Assembly: GCF_001552175.1 (NCBI RefSeq)
Contig: NZ_BCQR01000005.1
Location: 1-64,000, forward strand
DNA: 64,000 nucleotides
Origin: Actinomadura kijaniata NBRC 14229
GTDB lineage: Bacteria; Actinomycetota; Actinomycetes; Streptosporangiales; Streptosporangiaceae
Direction of reading: 5' to 3'
Shown: positions 32,746-41,256 of the stretch, one piece after another
Layout: each line of letters starts with the position of its first letter
Numbering within the stretch: the first letter of the stretch is position 1
The notes under the pieces: model-generated
What the model was told of the DNA's origin: nothing
The model's input: only the letters and a program-made list of their open reading frames with translations
Databases searched by the model: none
Translations under genes and position numbers: made by a program

Positions 32746-33656
32746 TGCAGCTCAGCGGAGTCCTGTTCTTCCCGGTGACGCCGTTCGGCGCCGGCGGCGG
32801 CGTCGACGCCGGGGCGCTGGCCGAGCACGTCCGCGCGGGCCTGGCGCACGGGCCCGGCGGGGTGTTCGTGGCCTGCGGCACCGGGGAGTTCCCCAGCCTG
32901 TCGGCCGCCGAACACGACCTGGCGGTCCGCACCGCCGTGACGGCCGTCGCCGGGGCCGTCCCGGTGGTCGCCGGGGCGGGCGGCCCGCTCGGCGCGGCCC
33001 TGGAGCAGGCGCGGCAGGCCGCCGACGCCGGGGCCGACGGGCTGCTGCTCATGCCGCCCTACCTGGCGCAGGGCCCGGGCGAGGGGCTGCGCGCCTACGT
33101 CGCCGCCGTCGCCGGGGCCGCTGGCATCCCGGTCATCCTCTACCAGCGCGGCGGGGTGGTGCTCGACCCGGGCGCCGCCGTCGAGCTCGCCCGGATCCCC
33201 GGCGTGACCGGCCTGAAGGACGGTGTCGGCGACATCGACCGGATGGCCCGCGTGGTGCTGGCGGTCCGCCGCGCGATCGGCCCGGACTTCACGTTCTTCA
33301 ACGGCCTGCCCACCGCCGAGCTGACCCAGCCCGCCTACCGGGGCATCGGCGTGGACCTGTACTCCTCGGCGGTGTTCTGCTTCGCGCCCGAGGTCGCCGT
33401 CGCGTTCCGCGCCGCCCTCGACAAGGGCGACACCGAGCTGACCGGGCGGCTGCTGGCCGACTTCTACGCCCCGCTGGTGGAGCTGCGCAGCAGCGTCCCC
33501 GGCTACGCGGTGTCGCTGGTCAAGGCCGCCGTCCGGCTGCGCGGCCTCGACGTCGGCCCGGTCCGCGCGCCGCTGGTGGAGCCGGCCGCCGACCACCTCG
33601 CCGAGCTGGAACGCCTCCTCGGCACCGGCCTGTCGATCGCCGGGACCGCCCGATGA
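32745..33656 (+). CDS. kdgD: 5-dehydro-4-deoxyglucarate dehydratase (DapA/NAL superfamily)
   Basis: 303 residues, the length of KdgD. The Schiff-base lysine is K158 in GLKDGVGDIDRM with Y133 in ILYQRGGVVLD, and FFNGLPTAELTQPAYRGIG is typical of the KdgD branch. It dehydrates and decarboxylates 5-dehydro-4-deoxyglucarate to 2-oxoglutarate semialdehyde, a step of oxidative hexuronate/aldarate catabolism. No semialdehyde dehydrogenase is present in the window. It is coupled by TGATG to the SDR and by ATGA to the next gene. Confidence 0.85.
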   Translation: MQLSGVLFFPVTPFGAGGGVDAGALAEHVRAGLAHGPGGVFVACGTGEFPSLSAAEHDLAVRTAVTAVAGAVPVVAGAGGPLGAALEQARQAADAGADGLLLMPPYLAQGPGEGLRAYVAAVAGAAGIPVILYQRGGVVLDPGAAVELARIPGVTGLKDGVGDIDRMARVVLAVRRAIGPDFTFFNGLPTAELTQPAYRGIGVDLYSSAVFCFAPEVAVAFRAALDKGDTELTGRLLADFYAPLVELRSSVPGYAVSLVKAAVRLRGLDVGPVRAPLVEPAADHLAELERLLGTGLSIAGTAR

Positions 33657-34750
33657 CGGTCATCGCCGACCTCGCCAGCACCCTGCACCGGGTCCCGATG
33701 ACCCGGCCCTGGGAGCCCGGCCGGACCTTCGTCGAGCTGGTCGTCACCCGGCTGACCACCGGGGACGGCCGCACCGGAACCGGCTTCTCCTGGGCGCCCA
33801 ACGTCGGCGGCGCGGCGGTGCGCGCCCTGCTGGAGACCGACGTGCGCGAGGCCGCGCTCGGCCTGCCCGCGCACCCGGCCGTCGCCTTCGACGCGCTGTC
33901 GTGGCGGCTGCACGAGGCCGGGTACGGCGGCCTGACGACGATGGCGCTGGCCGCCGTCGACCTGGCGCTGTGGGACCTGGCCGCCGCCGACGGCCTGACC
34001 GCCGCGCTCGGCCGCCGCCGCGCCACCGCCCCCGTCTACGGCAGCGGCGTCAACCGCCACTACACCCTGGAGGAGCTGGTCGCCCAGGCGCGGCGCTGGG
34101 CCGACGCGGGCCTGACCGCCGTGAAGATCAAGGTGGGGCTGCCCGACCTGGCCGAGGACGTGGCACGGGTCGCGGCCGTGCGGGACGCGGTCGGGCCCGG
34201 CGTGCGGCTGATGCTGGACGCCAACCAGCGCTGGGACCTGTACCGCGCCCTGCGGGCCGCCGAGGCGCTGCGCCCCTACGACCCCGCGTGGCTGGAGGAG
34301 CCGCTGCCCGCCGACGACGTGCAGGGCTACGCGCGGCTGCGGGCGGCGGCGGGCGTGCCGGTCGCGCTGGGCGAGAACACCCACACCGTCCGGCAGTTCC
34401 GCGACCTGCTCACCGCCGGGGCCTGCGACGTGCTGCAACCCAACGTGGTGCGGGCCGGCGGGATCACCCCGTTCCTGCGGATCGCCGAGCTGGCCCGCGC
34501 GTTCGGCGTCCCGGTCCACCCGCACCTGCTGCCCGACCTGTCCGGGCAGCTGGCGTGCTGCCTGCCGCTCCCGGCGATGGTCGAGGACGTCGAGGACGCC
34601 TCGTTCGCCGCCCTCGGCCTGCTCGCCGGCCCGCCCCCGGTGCGGATCGAGAAGGGCCTGGCGCACCCGGGCGACCACCCGGGCCTCGGCCTGCGTTTCG
34701 ACGAGGCCGTCCTCGCGGCCACCCGGCACGACCCGGGGGCGCGCCGATGA
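33653..34750 (+). CDS. Mandelate racemase/muconate lactonizing enzyme family dehydratase
   Basis: 365 residues of the enolase superfamily. The KxK base is K158/K160 (VKIKVG); metal ligands are D189 (LMLDANQ), E215 (WLEEPL) and E241 (LGENTHT); H291 lies in VHPHLLPD. Enzymes of this type dehydrate aldonates or aldarates or ring-open galactarolactone. Sitting directly after kdgD, it probably makes the KdgD substrate from galactarate, glucarate or a lactone (inference). Confidence 0.88.
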   Translation: MTVIADLASTLHRVPMTRPWEPGRTFVELVVTRLTTGDGRTGTGFSWAPNVGGAAVRALLETDVREAALGLPAHPAVAFDALSWRLHEAGYGGLTTMALAAVDLALWDLAAADGLTAALGRRRATAPVYGSGVNRHYTLEELVAQARRWADAGLTAVKIKVGLPDLAEDVARVAAVRDAVGPGVRLMLDANQRWDLYRALRAAEALRPYDPAWLEEPLPADDVQGYARLRAAAGVPVALGENTHTVRQFRDLLTAGACDVLQPNVVRAGGITPFLRIAELARAFGVPVHPHLLPDLSGQLACCLPLPAMVEDVEDASFAALGLLAGPPPVRIEKGLAHPGDHPGLGLRFDEAVLAATRHDPGARR

Positions 34751-35886
34751 GCCCGGTCGAGGTGGTGCTGGTCGGCGCGCACGGCCACGGCCGCTGGCAC
34801 CTGGACAACCTGCGCGCGCTCACCGCCGCCGGGCGGGTGCGGCTGGCCGGGATCTGCGACCTGACCCCCGTCGACGCGGTCGACCTGGAGGGGCTGGGCG
34901 TTCCCGAGCAGTCCGCCGACCTGGACCGCCTGCTGGGCCGGACCGGGGCGCGCGTCGCCATCGTGGCCACGCCGATCCCCACCCACGCCGACCTCACCCT
35001 CACCGCCGTCGCCCACGGCGCGCACGTGCTGCTGGAGAAGCCGCCCGCCGCGACCTACGCCGACTTCGAGCGGACGCTCGCCGGGGTGACCGAGTCCGGG
35101 CGCGCCTGCCAGGTGGGCTTCCAGAGCCTGGGGTCCGGCGCCATCCCGGTGATCAGGAAGCTGGTCGCCGAGGGCGCGATCGGCCGGGTGCGCGGCATCG
35201 GCGCGGCCGGGGCCTGGCACCGCGACTCCTCCTACTACGCCCGCGCGCCCTGGGCCGGGCGGCGCAGCGTCGGCGGCGTCGCGGTCGCCGACGGGGCGCT
35301 CACCAACCCGTTCGCGCACGCCCTGGCCACCGCGCTGGCCGTCGACGGCAGCGAGGGCGCGGGCGACGTCGACGCGATCGAGGTGGAGCTGTACCGCGCC
35401 CACCCGATCGAGGCCGACGACACCGGATGCCTGCGGCTGCGCACCGCGCGCGGAACGGTCGTCACCGTCGCGGTCACCCTGTGCGCGCCGGGCCGCAACG
35501 AGCCCTACCTGCTGATCCACGGCGACCGGGGCCGCATCACCCTCACCTACACCCTCGACCGGGTCGAGCTGGAGCGGGACGGGACCACCGACACGTTCAC
35601 CTGCACCCGCACCGACCTGCTGTCGAACCTGGTCGACCACCTGGACGGCGAGGCCGAGCCGCTGGTGCCGCTGCACCGCACGGCCGCGTTCATGCGGGTG
35701 CTGGAGGCGGTGCGCACCGCCCCCGACCCGCGCCCGATCACCGCCGAGCAGCAGCACGTGACCGTCGCGGGCGGGGTGACCCGCCGGATCCTGCCCGGCG
35801 CGGTCGAGCACGTCGCCGCCAGCGCCGAACGCCTCGCCCTGTTCTCCGAACTGGACATCCCCTGGGCGAGGAAGGACCACCCATGA
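34747..35886 (+). CDS. Gfo/Idh/MocA family oxidoreductase
   Basis: 379 residues. NAD(P)-binding region GAHGHGRWH at 10-18 and signature E97-K98-P99 (LLEKPPA). The middle has ITLTYTLDRVELERDG, the beta-sheet domain characteristic of the family. The substrate is not known; the operon suggests a sugar or uronic-acid derivative. ATGA overlap with the dehydratase upstream and with a 44-codon ORF downstream. Confidence 0.88.
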   Translation: MSPVEVVLVGAHGHGRWHLDNLRALTAAGRVRLAGICDLTPVDAVDLEGLGVPEQSADLDRLLGRTGARVAIVATPIPTHADLTLTAVAHGAHVLLEKPPAATYADFERTLAGVTESGRACQVGFQSLGSGAIPVIRKLVAEGAIGRVRGIGAAGAWHRDSSYYARAPWAGRRSVGGVAVADGALTNPFAHALATALAVDGSEGAGDVDAIEVELYRAHPIEADDTGCLRLRTARGTVVTVAVTLCAPGRNEPYLLIHGDRGRITLTYTLDRVELERDGTTDTFTCTRTDLLSNLVDHLDGEAEPLVPLHRTAAFMRVLEAVRTAPDPRPITAEQQHVTVAGGVTRRILPGAVEHVAASAERLALFSELDIPWARKDHP

Positions 35887-36017
35887 GCCCGCTCATCACC
35901 GCGCCTCCGCGCGGCGGGTCCTGGCGCTGGAACGCCAGGTCCTCTCTCGTCGCTTACCCGATCGCTCGTAAGCTCCCGATCTTCACACTCCTCAGTCCAG
36001 ACCGGGTGGCGCCATGA
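35883..36017 (+). CDS. 44-codon ORF linking two operon genes
   Basis: ATG 35883 overlaps the oxidoreductase stop and TGA 36015-36017 overlaps the DUF6807 start, both as ATGA. The 44 residues start MSPLITAPPRGGSWRWNARS and end in LSPDRVAP, with no recognisable domain. The local base composition is less GC-rich than the neighbours. It may be a real small protein, a translation-coupling spacer, or the remnant of a deleted gene. Confidence 0.4.
   Translation: MSPLITAPPRGGSWRWNARSSLVAYPIARKLPIFTLLSPDRVAP
35917..35942 (+). other. Intercistronic hairpin in the 44-codon ORF
   Basis: CCTGGCG-ctggaa-CGCCAGG (35920-35939) forms a 7-bp stem with a 6-nt loop, extendable by GG/CC beyond one mismatch. There is no T-run after it, so it is not a simple terminator; it could stabilise the upstream mRNA segment. 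Confidence 0.4.
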
Positions 36018-36859
36018 GCGAGTCGGTTGAACTGACCGTCGCGGGGCGGCGGGTCGCCCGGTACGTGACGCGCGCGTACCTGGCGGAGGGGCTGTCGCCG
36101 CGCCCCTACCTGCATCCGGTGCGCACCCTCGGCGGCGTCGAGGTCACCGAGGTCATGCCCGCCGACCACCCCCACCACCTGGGCGCGTGCGTGGCGATCG
36201 CCGACGTCGGCGGCCGCAACTTCTGGGGCGGTCGCAGCTACGTGCGCGGCCGGGGACCGGTCTGGCGCGACAACCACGGCGTCCAGCGGCACCTGAGCTG
36301 GACGCGCCGCGCCACCGACGCGTTCGGCGAGTCCCTGGCCTGGATCGACCGGCACGGCGCGGTGGTGCTGCGCGAACAGCGCGACGTGACCGCCCGCCCC
36401 GCCGGGGACCACTGGGCGCTGGACCTGACGTTCCGGCTGACCAACGTGTCCGGCGGCCCGCTGCGCGTCGGCAGCAGCGCCACCAACGGCCGCCCCGGCG
36501 CCGGGTACGGCGGCTTCTTCTGGCGCGCCCCCGGAACCGCCGCCGACCTGCGCGTGTTCACCCCCGACGCCGAGGGCGAGGAGAAGGCCCACGGCGCGGT
36601 CGCCCGCTGGCTCGCCATGACCGGGACCGCCGCCGACGGCAGGCCGTGGACGCTGGCGTTCGCCGGCGGCGACGACGCCACCCGCCACGACCCCTGGTTC
36701 GTCCGCGCCGCCGAGTACCCCGGCGTCGGCTCCGCGCTCGCCTGGGAGGAGCCGCTGACGCTCGGCAACGGCGCCACGGCGGAACGCCGCGTCGTCACGC
36801 TCGTCGCCGACGGGACCCTCGCCGCCGACGACGTCGATCCCCTCCTGGAGGAGCTGTGA
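36014..36859 (+). CDS. DUF6807/PmoA family protein
   Basis: 281 residues. Conserved blocks are RPYLHPVRTLGGVEVTEVMP, ADHPHHLGACVAIADVGGRN and the C-terminal PWFVRAAEYPGVGSALAWEE. The His-rich DHPHHLG motif is typical of this family, which was named PmoA by an old annotation without evidence of methane oxidation. Members often accompany Gfo/Idh/MocA enzymes in sugar loci; the reaction is unknown. No strong ribosome site, so translation may depend on the overlapping 44-codon ORF. Confidence 0.85.
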   Translation: MSESVELTVAGRRVARYVTRAYLAEGLSPRPYLHPVRTLGGVEVTEVMPADHPHHLGACVAIADVGGRNFWGGRSYVRGRGPVWRDNHGVQRHLSWTRRATDAFGESLAWIDRHGAVVLREQRDVTARPAGDHWALDLTFRLTNVSGGPLRVGSSATNGRPGAGYGGFFWRAPGTAADLRVFTPDAEGEEKAHGAVARWLAMTGTAADGRPWTLAFAGGDDATRHDPWFVRAAEYPGVGSALAWEEPLTLGNGATAERRVVTLVADGTLAADDVDPLLEEL

Positions 36860-38427
36860 GCGGAACCGCGAGCCCGACGGCCGCCCTCCCGTGGCGCGCG
36901 GACCTCGGCGACGGCACCTACCGCAACCCGGTGCTGCACGCCGACTGGTCCGACCCCGACGCGATCCGCGTCGGCGACGACTACTACCTGACCGCCTCCA
37001 GCTTCCACCGGGTGCCCGGCCTGCCGGTCCTGCACTCCCGCGACCTCGTCAACTGGACGATCGTCGGGCACGCGCTGCCCGAGCCCGAACCGGCCGGCGC
37101 CTACACCGCGCCCCGGCACGGCTGCGGCGTGTGGGCCCCCGCCCTGCGCCACCACGCCGGGCTGTTCTGGATCTTCTACCCGGACCCCGACCACGGCCTG
37201 TACGTCGTCACCGCCGCCGACCCCGCCGGGCCGTGGAGCCGCCCGCGCCCGCTCAAGGCGGGACGCGGCCTGATCGACCCGTGCCCGCTGTGGGACGACG
37301 ACGGCCGCGCCTACCTGGTGCACGCCTGGGCCAGGAGCCGCGCGGGCTTCAACAACCGGCTCACCCTGCACCGGATGAGCCCGGACGGCGACCGCCTGCT
37401 CGACGAGGGGACCGTCGTGGTGGACGGCGACGCCATCCCCGGCTGCCGCACCCTGGAGGGCCCCAAGCTGTACCGGCGCGACGGGTGGTACTGGATCTTC
37501 GCGCCCGCCGGGGGAGTGGCGCACGGCTGGCAGTCGGCGTTCCGCGCCCGCGACCCGTTCGGCCCCTACGAGCACCGGATCGTGCTGGCCCAGGGCGACA
37601 GCGACGTCAACGGCCCGCACCAGGGCGCGTGGGTGGACACCCCCGGCGGGGAGCACTGGTTCCTGCACTTCCAGGACCGCGGCGCCCACGGCCGCGTCGT
37701 CCACCTCCAGCCGATGCGCTGGCGGCGGGACGACGGCTGGCCCGTCCTGGGAGCCGACGGCACCCCCGTGCCCTCCCACCGCAAACCGGCGACCGGCGCG
37801 GACGGCCCGCCCGCCGCCCCCGCGACGGGCGACGACTTCACCGGGACCGCGCCCGGCCCGCAGTGGTCCTGGCAGGCCCGGCCCGACCCGGCGTGGTGGG
37901 AGCTGCCCGCACCGGGGCGGCTGCGGCTGGCCTGCCGCCCGGACGCCGCCGTGGACGACCTGCGCCGCCTGCCCAACGTGCTCGCCCAGCGCCTGCCCGC
38001 CCCCGCGTTCACCGCGACCACCGGCGTGACGCTGGCCGGCGGCGTCCCCGGGGCCCGCGCCGGCCTGACGGTGCTCGGCGACTCCTACGCCTGGATCGGC
38101 CTGGAGCAGACCGGCGGCGGACCGGTCCTGGTGCACCGCGTCGCGTCCCGGGAGGACGACCGCGAACGCGACGCCGCGCCCCCGGTCCCCGTGCCGCCGG
38201 GCACGGAGGTCCGCCTGATGGCGCGGGTCACCGAGGGCGCGCGGGTGGCGTTCCTGGCCGACACCGGCGACGGATGGCGGCTGCTGGGCGGGACGTTCAC
38301 CGCCACCCCCGGACGCTGGGTCGGCGCGTCCCTGGGGATCTTCGCCGCCGCGCCCGGGGACGCGCGCCCCGCGGGCCGCGCCGACTTCGGGGCGTTCCGG
38401 GTGGCGGGAGAGGAGCACCTGCCGTGA
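36856..38427 (+). CDS. Glycoside hydrolase family 43 (beta-xylosidase/arabinofuranosidase type)
   Basis: 523 residues from GTG 36856 (GTGA overlap). The five-bladed propeller has base D33 (HADWSDPDAIRV), pKa-modulating D141 (LIDPCPLW) and acid E201 (TLEGPKLYRRDG). A C-terminal beta-sandwich (about 320-520) follows, as in GH43 xylosidases with a concanavalin-like module. No signal peptide, so it would act on imported oligosaccharides, releasing xylose or arabinose. It is followed by 118 bp before the binding-protein gene. Confidence 0.88.
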   Translation: MSGTASPTAALPWRADLGDGTYRNPVLHADWSDPDAIRVGDDYYLTASSFHRVPGLPVLHSRDLVNWTIVGHALPEPEPAGAYTAPRHGCGVWAPALRHHAGLFWIFYPDPDHGLYVVTAADPAGPWSRPRPLKAGRGLIDPCPLWDDDGRAYLVHAWARSRAGFNNRLTLHRMSPDGDRLLDEGTVVVDGDAIPGCRTLEGPKLYRRDGWYWIFAPAGGVAHGWQSAFRARDPFGPYEHRIVLAQGDSDVNGPHQGAWVDTPGGEHWFLHFQDRGAHGRVVHLQPMRWRRDDGWPVLGADGTPVPSHRKPATGADGPPAAPATGDDFTGTAPGPQWSWQARPDPAWWELPAPGRLRLACRPDAAVDDLRRLPNVLAQRLPAPAFTATTGVTLAGGVPGARAGLTVLGDSYAWIGLEQTGGGPVLVHRVASREDDRERDAAPPVPVPPGTEVRLMARVTEGARVAFLADTGDGWRLLGGTFTATPGRWVGASLGIFAAAPGDARPAGRADFGAFRVAGEEHLP

Positions 38428-38545
38428 CCGCGCGTTCCGCGCGCCGCCCCGCGGGCGGCGGCTGAGGGACCGAGAACACCGAAATCGGGGGCAACCACAG
38501 GCCGACGCGGCACCGACCGCGTCATTCAGGAAGGGAACAACGACG

Positions 38546-39880
38546 ATGTCTCGACGCGGCCCCCTGCCCGGACTCCGGTCCCGGCTCACGGCAGCCTCGG
38601 CGGTCGCCGTCGCCGCCTGTCTCGCCCTGGCCGGGTGCGGCGGCGGCTCCGGCGGCTCGTCCGGCGGCAAGGGCGAGATCACCTTCTGGGACGGCAACGC
38701 CAGCGCCTCCGGCACCCCCGTCTGGCAGCAGATCATCCGGGAGTTCCAGAACCGCAACCCCGACATCAAGGTCAAGTACGTCTCGTTCCCGATCGCGCAG
38801 GCGCAGCAGAAGTACGACACCGCGATCGCCTCCGGCGGGACCCCCGACGTGGGCCTGATGTCCACCTCGCTGCTGGCCAACGTGGCCGGTCAGCAGGCCC
38901 TGGACCCGCTGGACGACCGGCTGGCGGGCAGCTCCCTCAACGGGAAGCTGTCGCCGAAGCTGCTGGAGCTGGTGAAGGCCGCCGGACCCGACGGCAAACT
39001 GTACGAGCTGCCCCAGACCACCAACACCGGCATCGTGTGGTACCGGTCCGACTGGTTCAAGGAGAAGGACCTCAAGCCCCCGACCACCTGGAACGACTTC
39101 TACACCGCCGCCGAGAAGCTGACCGACGCCGGCGACAACCGGTTCGGGTTCACCATCCGCGGCGGCGCCGGGTCGATCGCGCAGGCGCTGGAGTTCGCCT
39201 ACGCCCAGTCCGGCATCCCCACCTTCTGGGACGCCTCGGGCCGGACGACGGTGAACGACCCCCGCAACGTCGCCGCCGTCGAGAAGACCGTCGCGCTGTA
39301 CAAGAAGAACACCCCGAGCGCCGACGTCAACAACGACTACCTGAAGATGAACGCCCAGTTCGACGGCGGCAGCATCGGCATGATGCAGCACAACCTGGGC
39401 TCCTACATCGACCACCAGAAGGCGCTGGCGGGCAAGTTCGCCGGAACCCCCGTGCCCCCCTCGCCCGACGGCACGCACGTGCTGCTGTCCAACCCGGTCG
39501 GCGGTCTGTCGATCTTCAAGAAGAGCAGGAACAAGGACGCCGCCTGGAAGTTCGCCGAGTTCGTCTCCGGCAAGGAGATGAACGACCTGTGGAACTCCAA
39601 GGTCGGCCAGATCCCGGCCAACACCGAGTCGGCCACCGCCGGGTGGGTGAAGGGCAACGCGACGCTGGAGACGGCGGTCAAGGTCCTCAACGACCCCCAG
39701 ACCAAGATCGTCCAGATGCCGTACCACCTGCCGGAGTTCAACGCCATCACCAAGGCCGAGAGCGAGCCGCTGTACCAGAAGGTGCTGCTCGGCCAGATGT
39801 CGGCCAAGGACTTCCTGGACCAGCTCGCCGCCAAGCTCAACGAGGCCCAGGCCAAGTACAAGCAGCGCCGGGGCAACTGA
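38546..39880 (+). CDS. Sugar ABC transporter substrate-binding lipoprotein
   Basis: 444 residues. Lipobox LALAGC with C31 after a classic signal, then a Gly/Ser linker. The type I extracellular solute-binding fold is shown by ITFWDGNASASGTPVWQQII, VKYVSFPIAQAQQKYDTAIA, ELPQTTNTGIVWYRSDWF and LSIFKKSRNKDAAWKFAEFV. It captures the sugar for the two permeases encoded at the start of the operon. A ribosome site (AGGAAGGGA) precedes the ATG. The 118-bp gap upstream may hold a processing or internal promoter signal; I see none clearly. Confidence 0.93.
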   Translation: MSRRGPLPGLRSRLTAASAVAVAACLALAGCGGGSGGSSGGKGEITFWDGNASASGTPVWQQIIREFQNRNPDIKVKYVSFPIAQAQQKYDTAIASGGTPDVGLMSTSLLANVAGQQALDPLDDRLAGSSLNGKLSPKLLELVKAAGPDGKLYELPQTTNTGIVWYRSDWFKEKDLKPPTTWNDFYTAAEKLTDAGDNRFGFTIRGGAGSIAQALEFAYAQSGIPTFWDASGRTTVNDPRNVAAVEKTVALYKKNTPSADVNNDYLKMNAQFDGGSIGMMQHNLGSYIDHQKALAGKFAGTPVPPSPDGTHVLLSNPVGGLSIFKKSRNKDAAWKFAEFVSGKEMNDLWNSKVGQIPANTESATAGWVKGNATLETAVKVLNDPQTKIVQMPYHLPEFNAITKAESEPLYQKVLLGQMSAKDFLDQLAAKLNEAQAKYKQRRGN

Positions 39881-39953
39881 CCCTCCGGACCGCGGCGGGC
39901 CCGGTGCCGCAACGGGCCCGCCGCCCCCTCACCCCCGTCAAGGAGCAGAACCC

Positions 39954-41225
39954 GTGTCCGACCCCCAGCGGGTGGCGATCGTGGGCACCGGAGCCCGCGC
40001 CCGGATGTACACCCGGGCCCTCGCCGAACGCGACCACACCCGGGTCGTGGCCCTCAGCGACGTCAACCCCACCCGGGCGAGACTGCACAACCGCATCCTC
40101 ACCGAGGAGCACGGCAGGCCGCCGGCGACGTTCTGGCACCCCGACGACGTGGCGCGGATGCTCGACGCCGAACGCGTCGACACCCTCGTGGTGTGCACCG
40201 TGGACGCGCTGCACGCCCGCCACATCCTCACCGGGCTGGAGGCGGGCCGCCGGGTCGTCACCGAGAAACCCATGGTGACCACGGCCGGGCAGGCGCGCCG
40301 CGTGCTCGACGCGGCCGACCGCACCGGCGGCGACCTGGCGGTGGCGTTCAACTACCGCTTCAACCCGCTGCACCGGGCGGTGCGCGACCTGCTCGCGGCG
40401 GGCGCGATCGGCCGGGTGCTGTCGGTGCACTTCGAATGGCTGCTGGACGTGCGGCACGGCGCCGACTACTTCCGCCGCTGGCACCGCGACCGCGCCAGCA
40501 GCGGCGGCCTGGCGGTGCACAAGTCCGGCCACCACTTCGACCTGGTGAACTGGTGGCTCGACGCCGCCCCGGTCACCGTCTACGGCGCGGGCAGGCTGGC
40601 GTTCTACGGCGAGCGCAACGGCGTCCGCCACGGCCTGCGCCGCGACTACGCCCGCGCCCACGGCAGCCCCGAGGCCGCCGGCGACCCGTTCGCCCTCCAC
40701 CTGGACGACGACCCCGAACTGCGCGCCCTCTACCTGGACGCCGAACCCGACGACGGCTACGTCCGCGACCGCAACGTCTTCGCCGACGACATCTCGATCG
40801 AGGACGACATGGCGCTGGTCGTCACCTACGACACCGGCGCGACGATGACCTACCACCTGACCGCCTACGCGCCGTGGGAGGGCTACCGCGTCGCGTTCAA
40901 CGGCACCGGCGGCCGCCTCGAACTCGACGTCACCGAGAGCGAGTGGGCCGAGCCCGGCGGCGCGCACGCGCACCTGGACGCCGCGTCCCACCGGCTCCGG
41001 GTCCGGCCGCTGTGGGAGCCGCCCCGCGACGTCGAGGTCGCGGTCGAGTCCGGCGGCCACGGCGGCGGCGACCGGCGCCTGCTGGCCGCCCTGTTCGACC
41101 CGGACGCCCCCGGCCGGGAGACCCTGGCCACCCCCCGCGACGGCGTCAACGCCCTGCTCACCGGACTGGCCGCGAACCGGTCCTTCACCACCGGCATGCC
41201 CGTGCCCGTCGCCGACCTGCTGTGA
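39954..41225 (+). CDS. Gfo/Idh/MocA family oxidoreductase
   Basis: 423 residues, GTG start after AAGGAG. Nucleotide-binding GTGARAR at 11-17 and E104-K105-P106 (VVTEKPMVTT). HKSGHHFDLVNWWLDA contains the conserved catalytic-region histidines. It is the third member of this family in the locus and differs from the other two, so each probably handles a different step or sugar. It lies between the binding protein and the pectate lyase on the same strand. Confidence 0.9.
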   Translation: MSDPQRVAIVGTGARARMYTRALAERDHTRVVALSDVNPTRARLHNRILTEEHGRPPATFWHPDDVARMLDAERVDTLVVCTVDALHARHILTGLEAGRRVVTEKPMVTTAGQARRVLDAADRTGGDLAVAFNYRFNPLHRAVRDLLAAGAIGRVLSVHFEWLLDVRHGADYFRRWHRDRASSGGLAVHKSGHHFDLVNWWLDAAPVTVYGAGRLAFYGERNGVRHGLRRDYARAHGSPEAAGDPFALHLDDDPELRALYLDAEPDDGYVRDRNVFADDISIEDDMALVVTYDTGATMTYHLTAYAPWEGYRVAFNGTGGRLELDVTESEWAEPGGAHAHLDAASHRLRVRPLWEPPRDVEVAVESGGHGGGDRRLLAALFDPDAPGRETLATPRDGVNALLTGLAANRSFTTGMPVPVADLL

Positions 41226-41256
41226 TCCGGCGACGGCCCCCACCCCGAGGAGCGCC

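Noticed and set aside
36014..36859. Methane monooxygenase subunit PmoA
   Set aside because: The family shares only a name; the protein is soluble, lacks pMMO helices and sits in a sugar operon.
38424..38464. 13-codon GTG ORF after GH43 (VTARSARRPAGGG)
   Set aside because: Overlaps the GH43 stop by GTGA but is too short and compositionally simple to support as a gene.
36238..38880. Minus-strand open frame of 880 codons over DUF6807 and GH43
   Set aside because: Antisense to genes with clear catalytic motifs; no family features in its translation.
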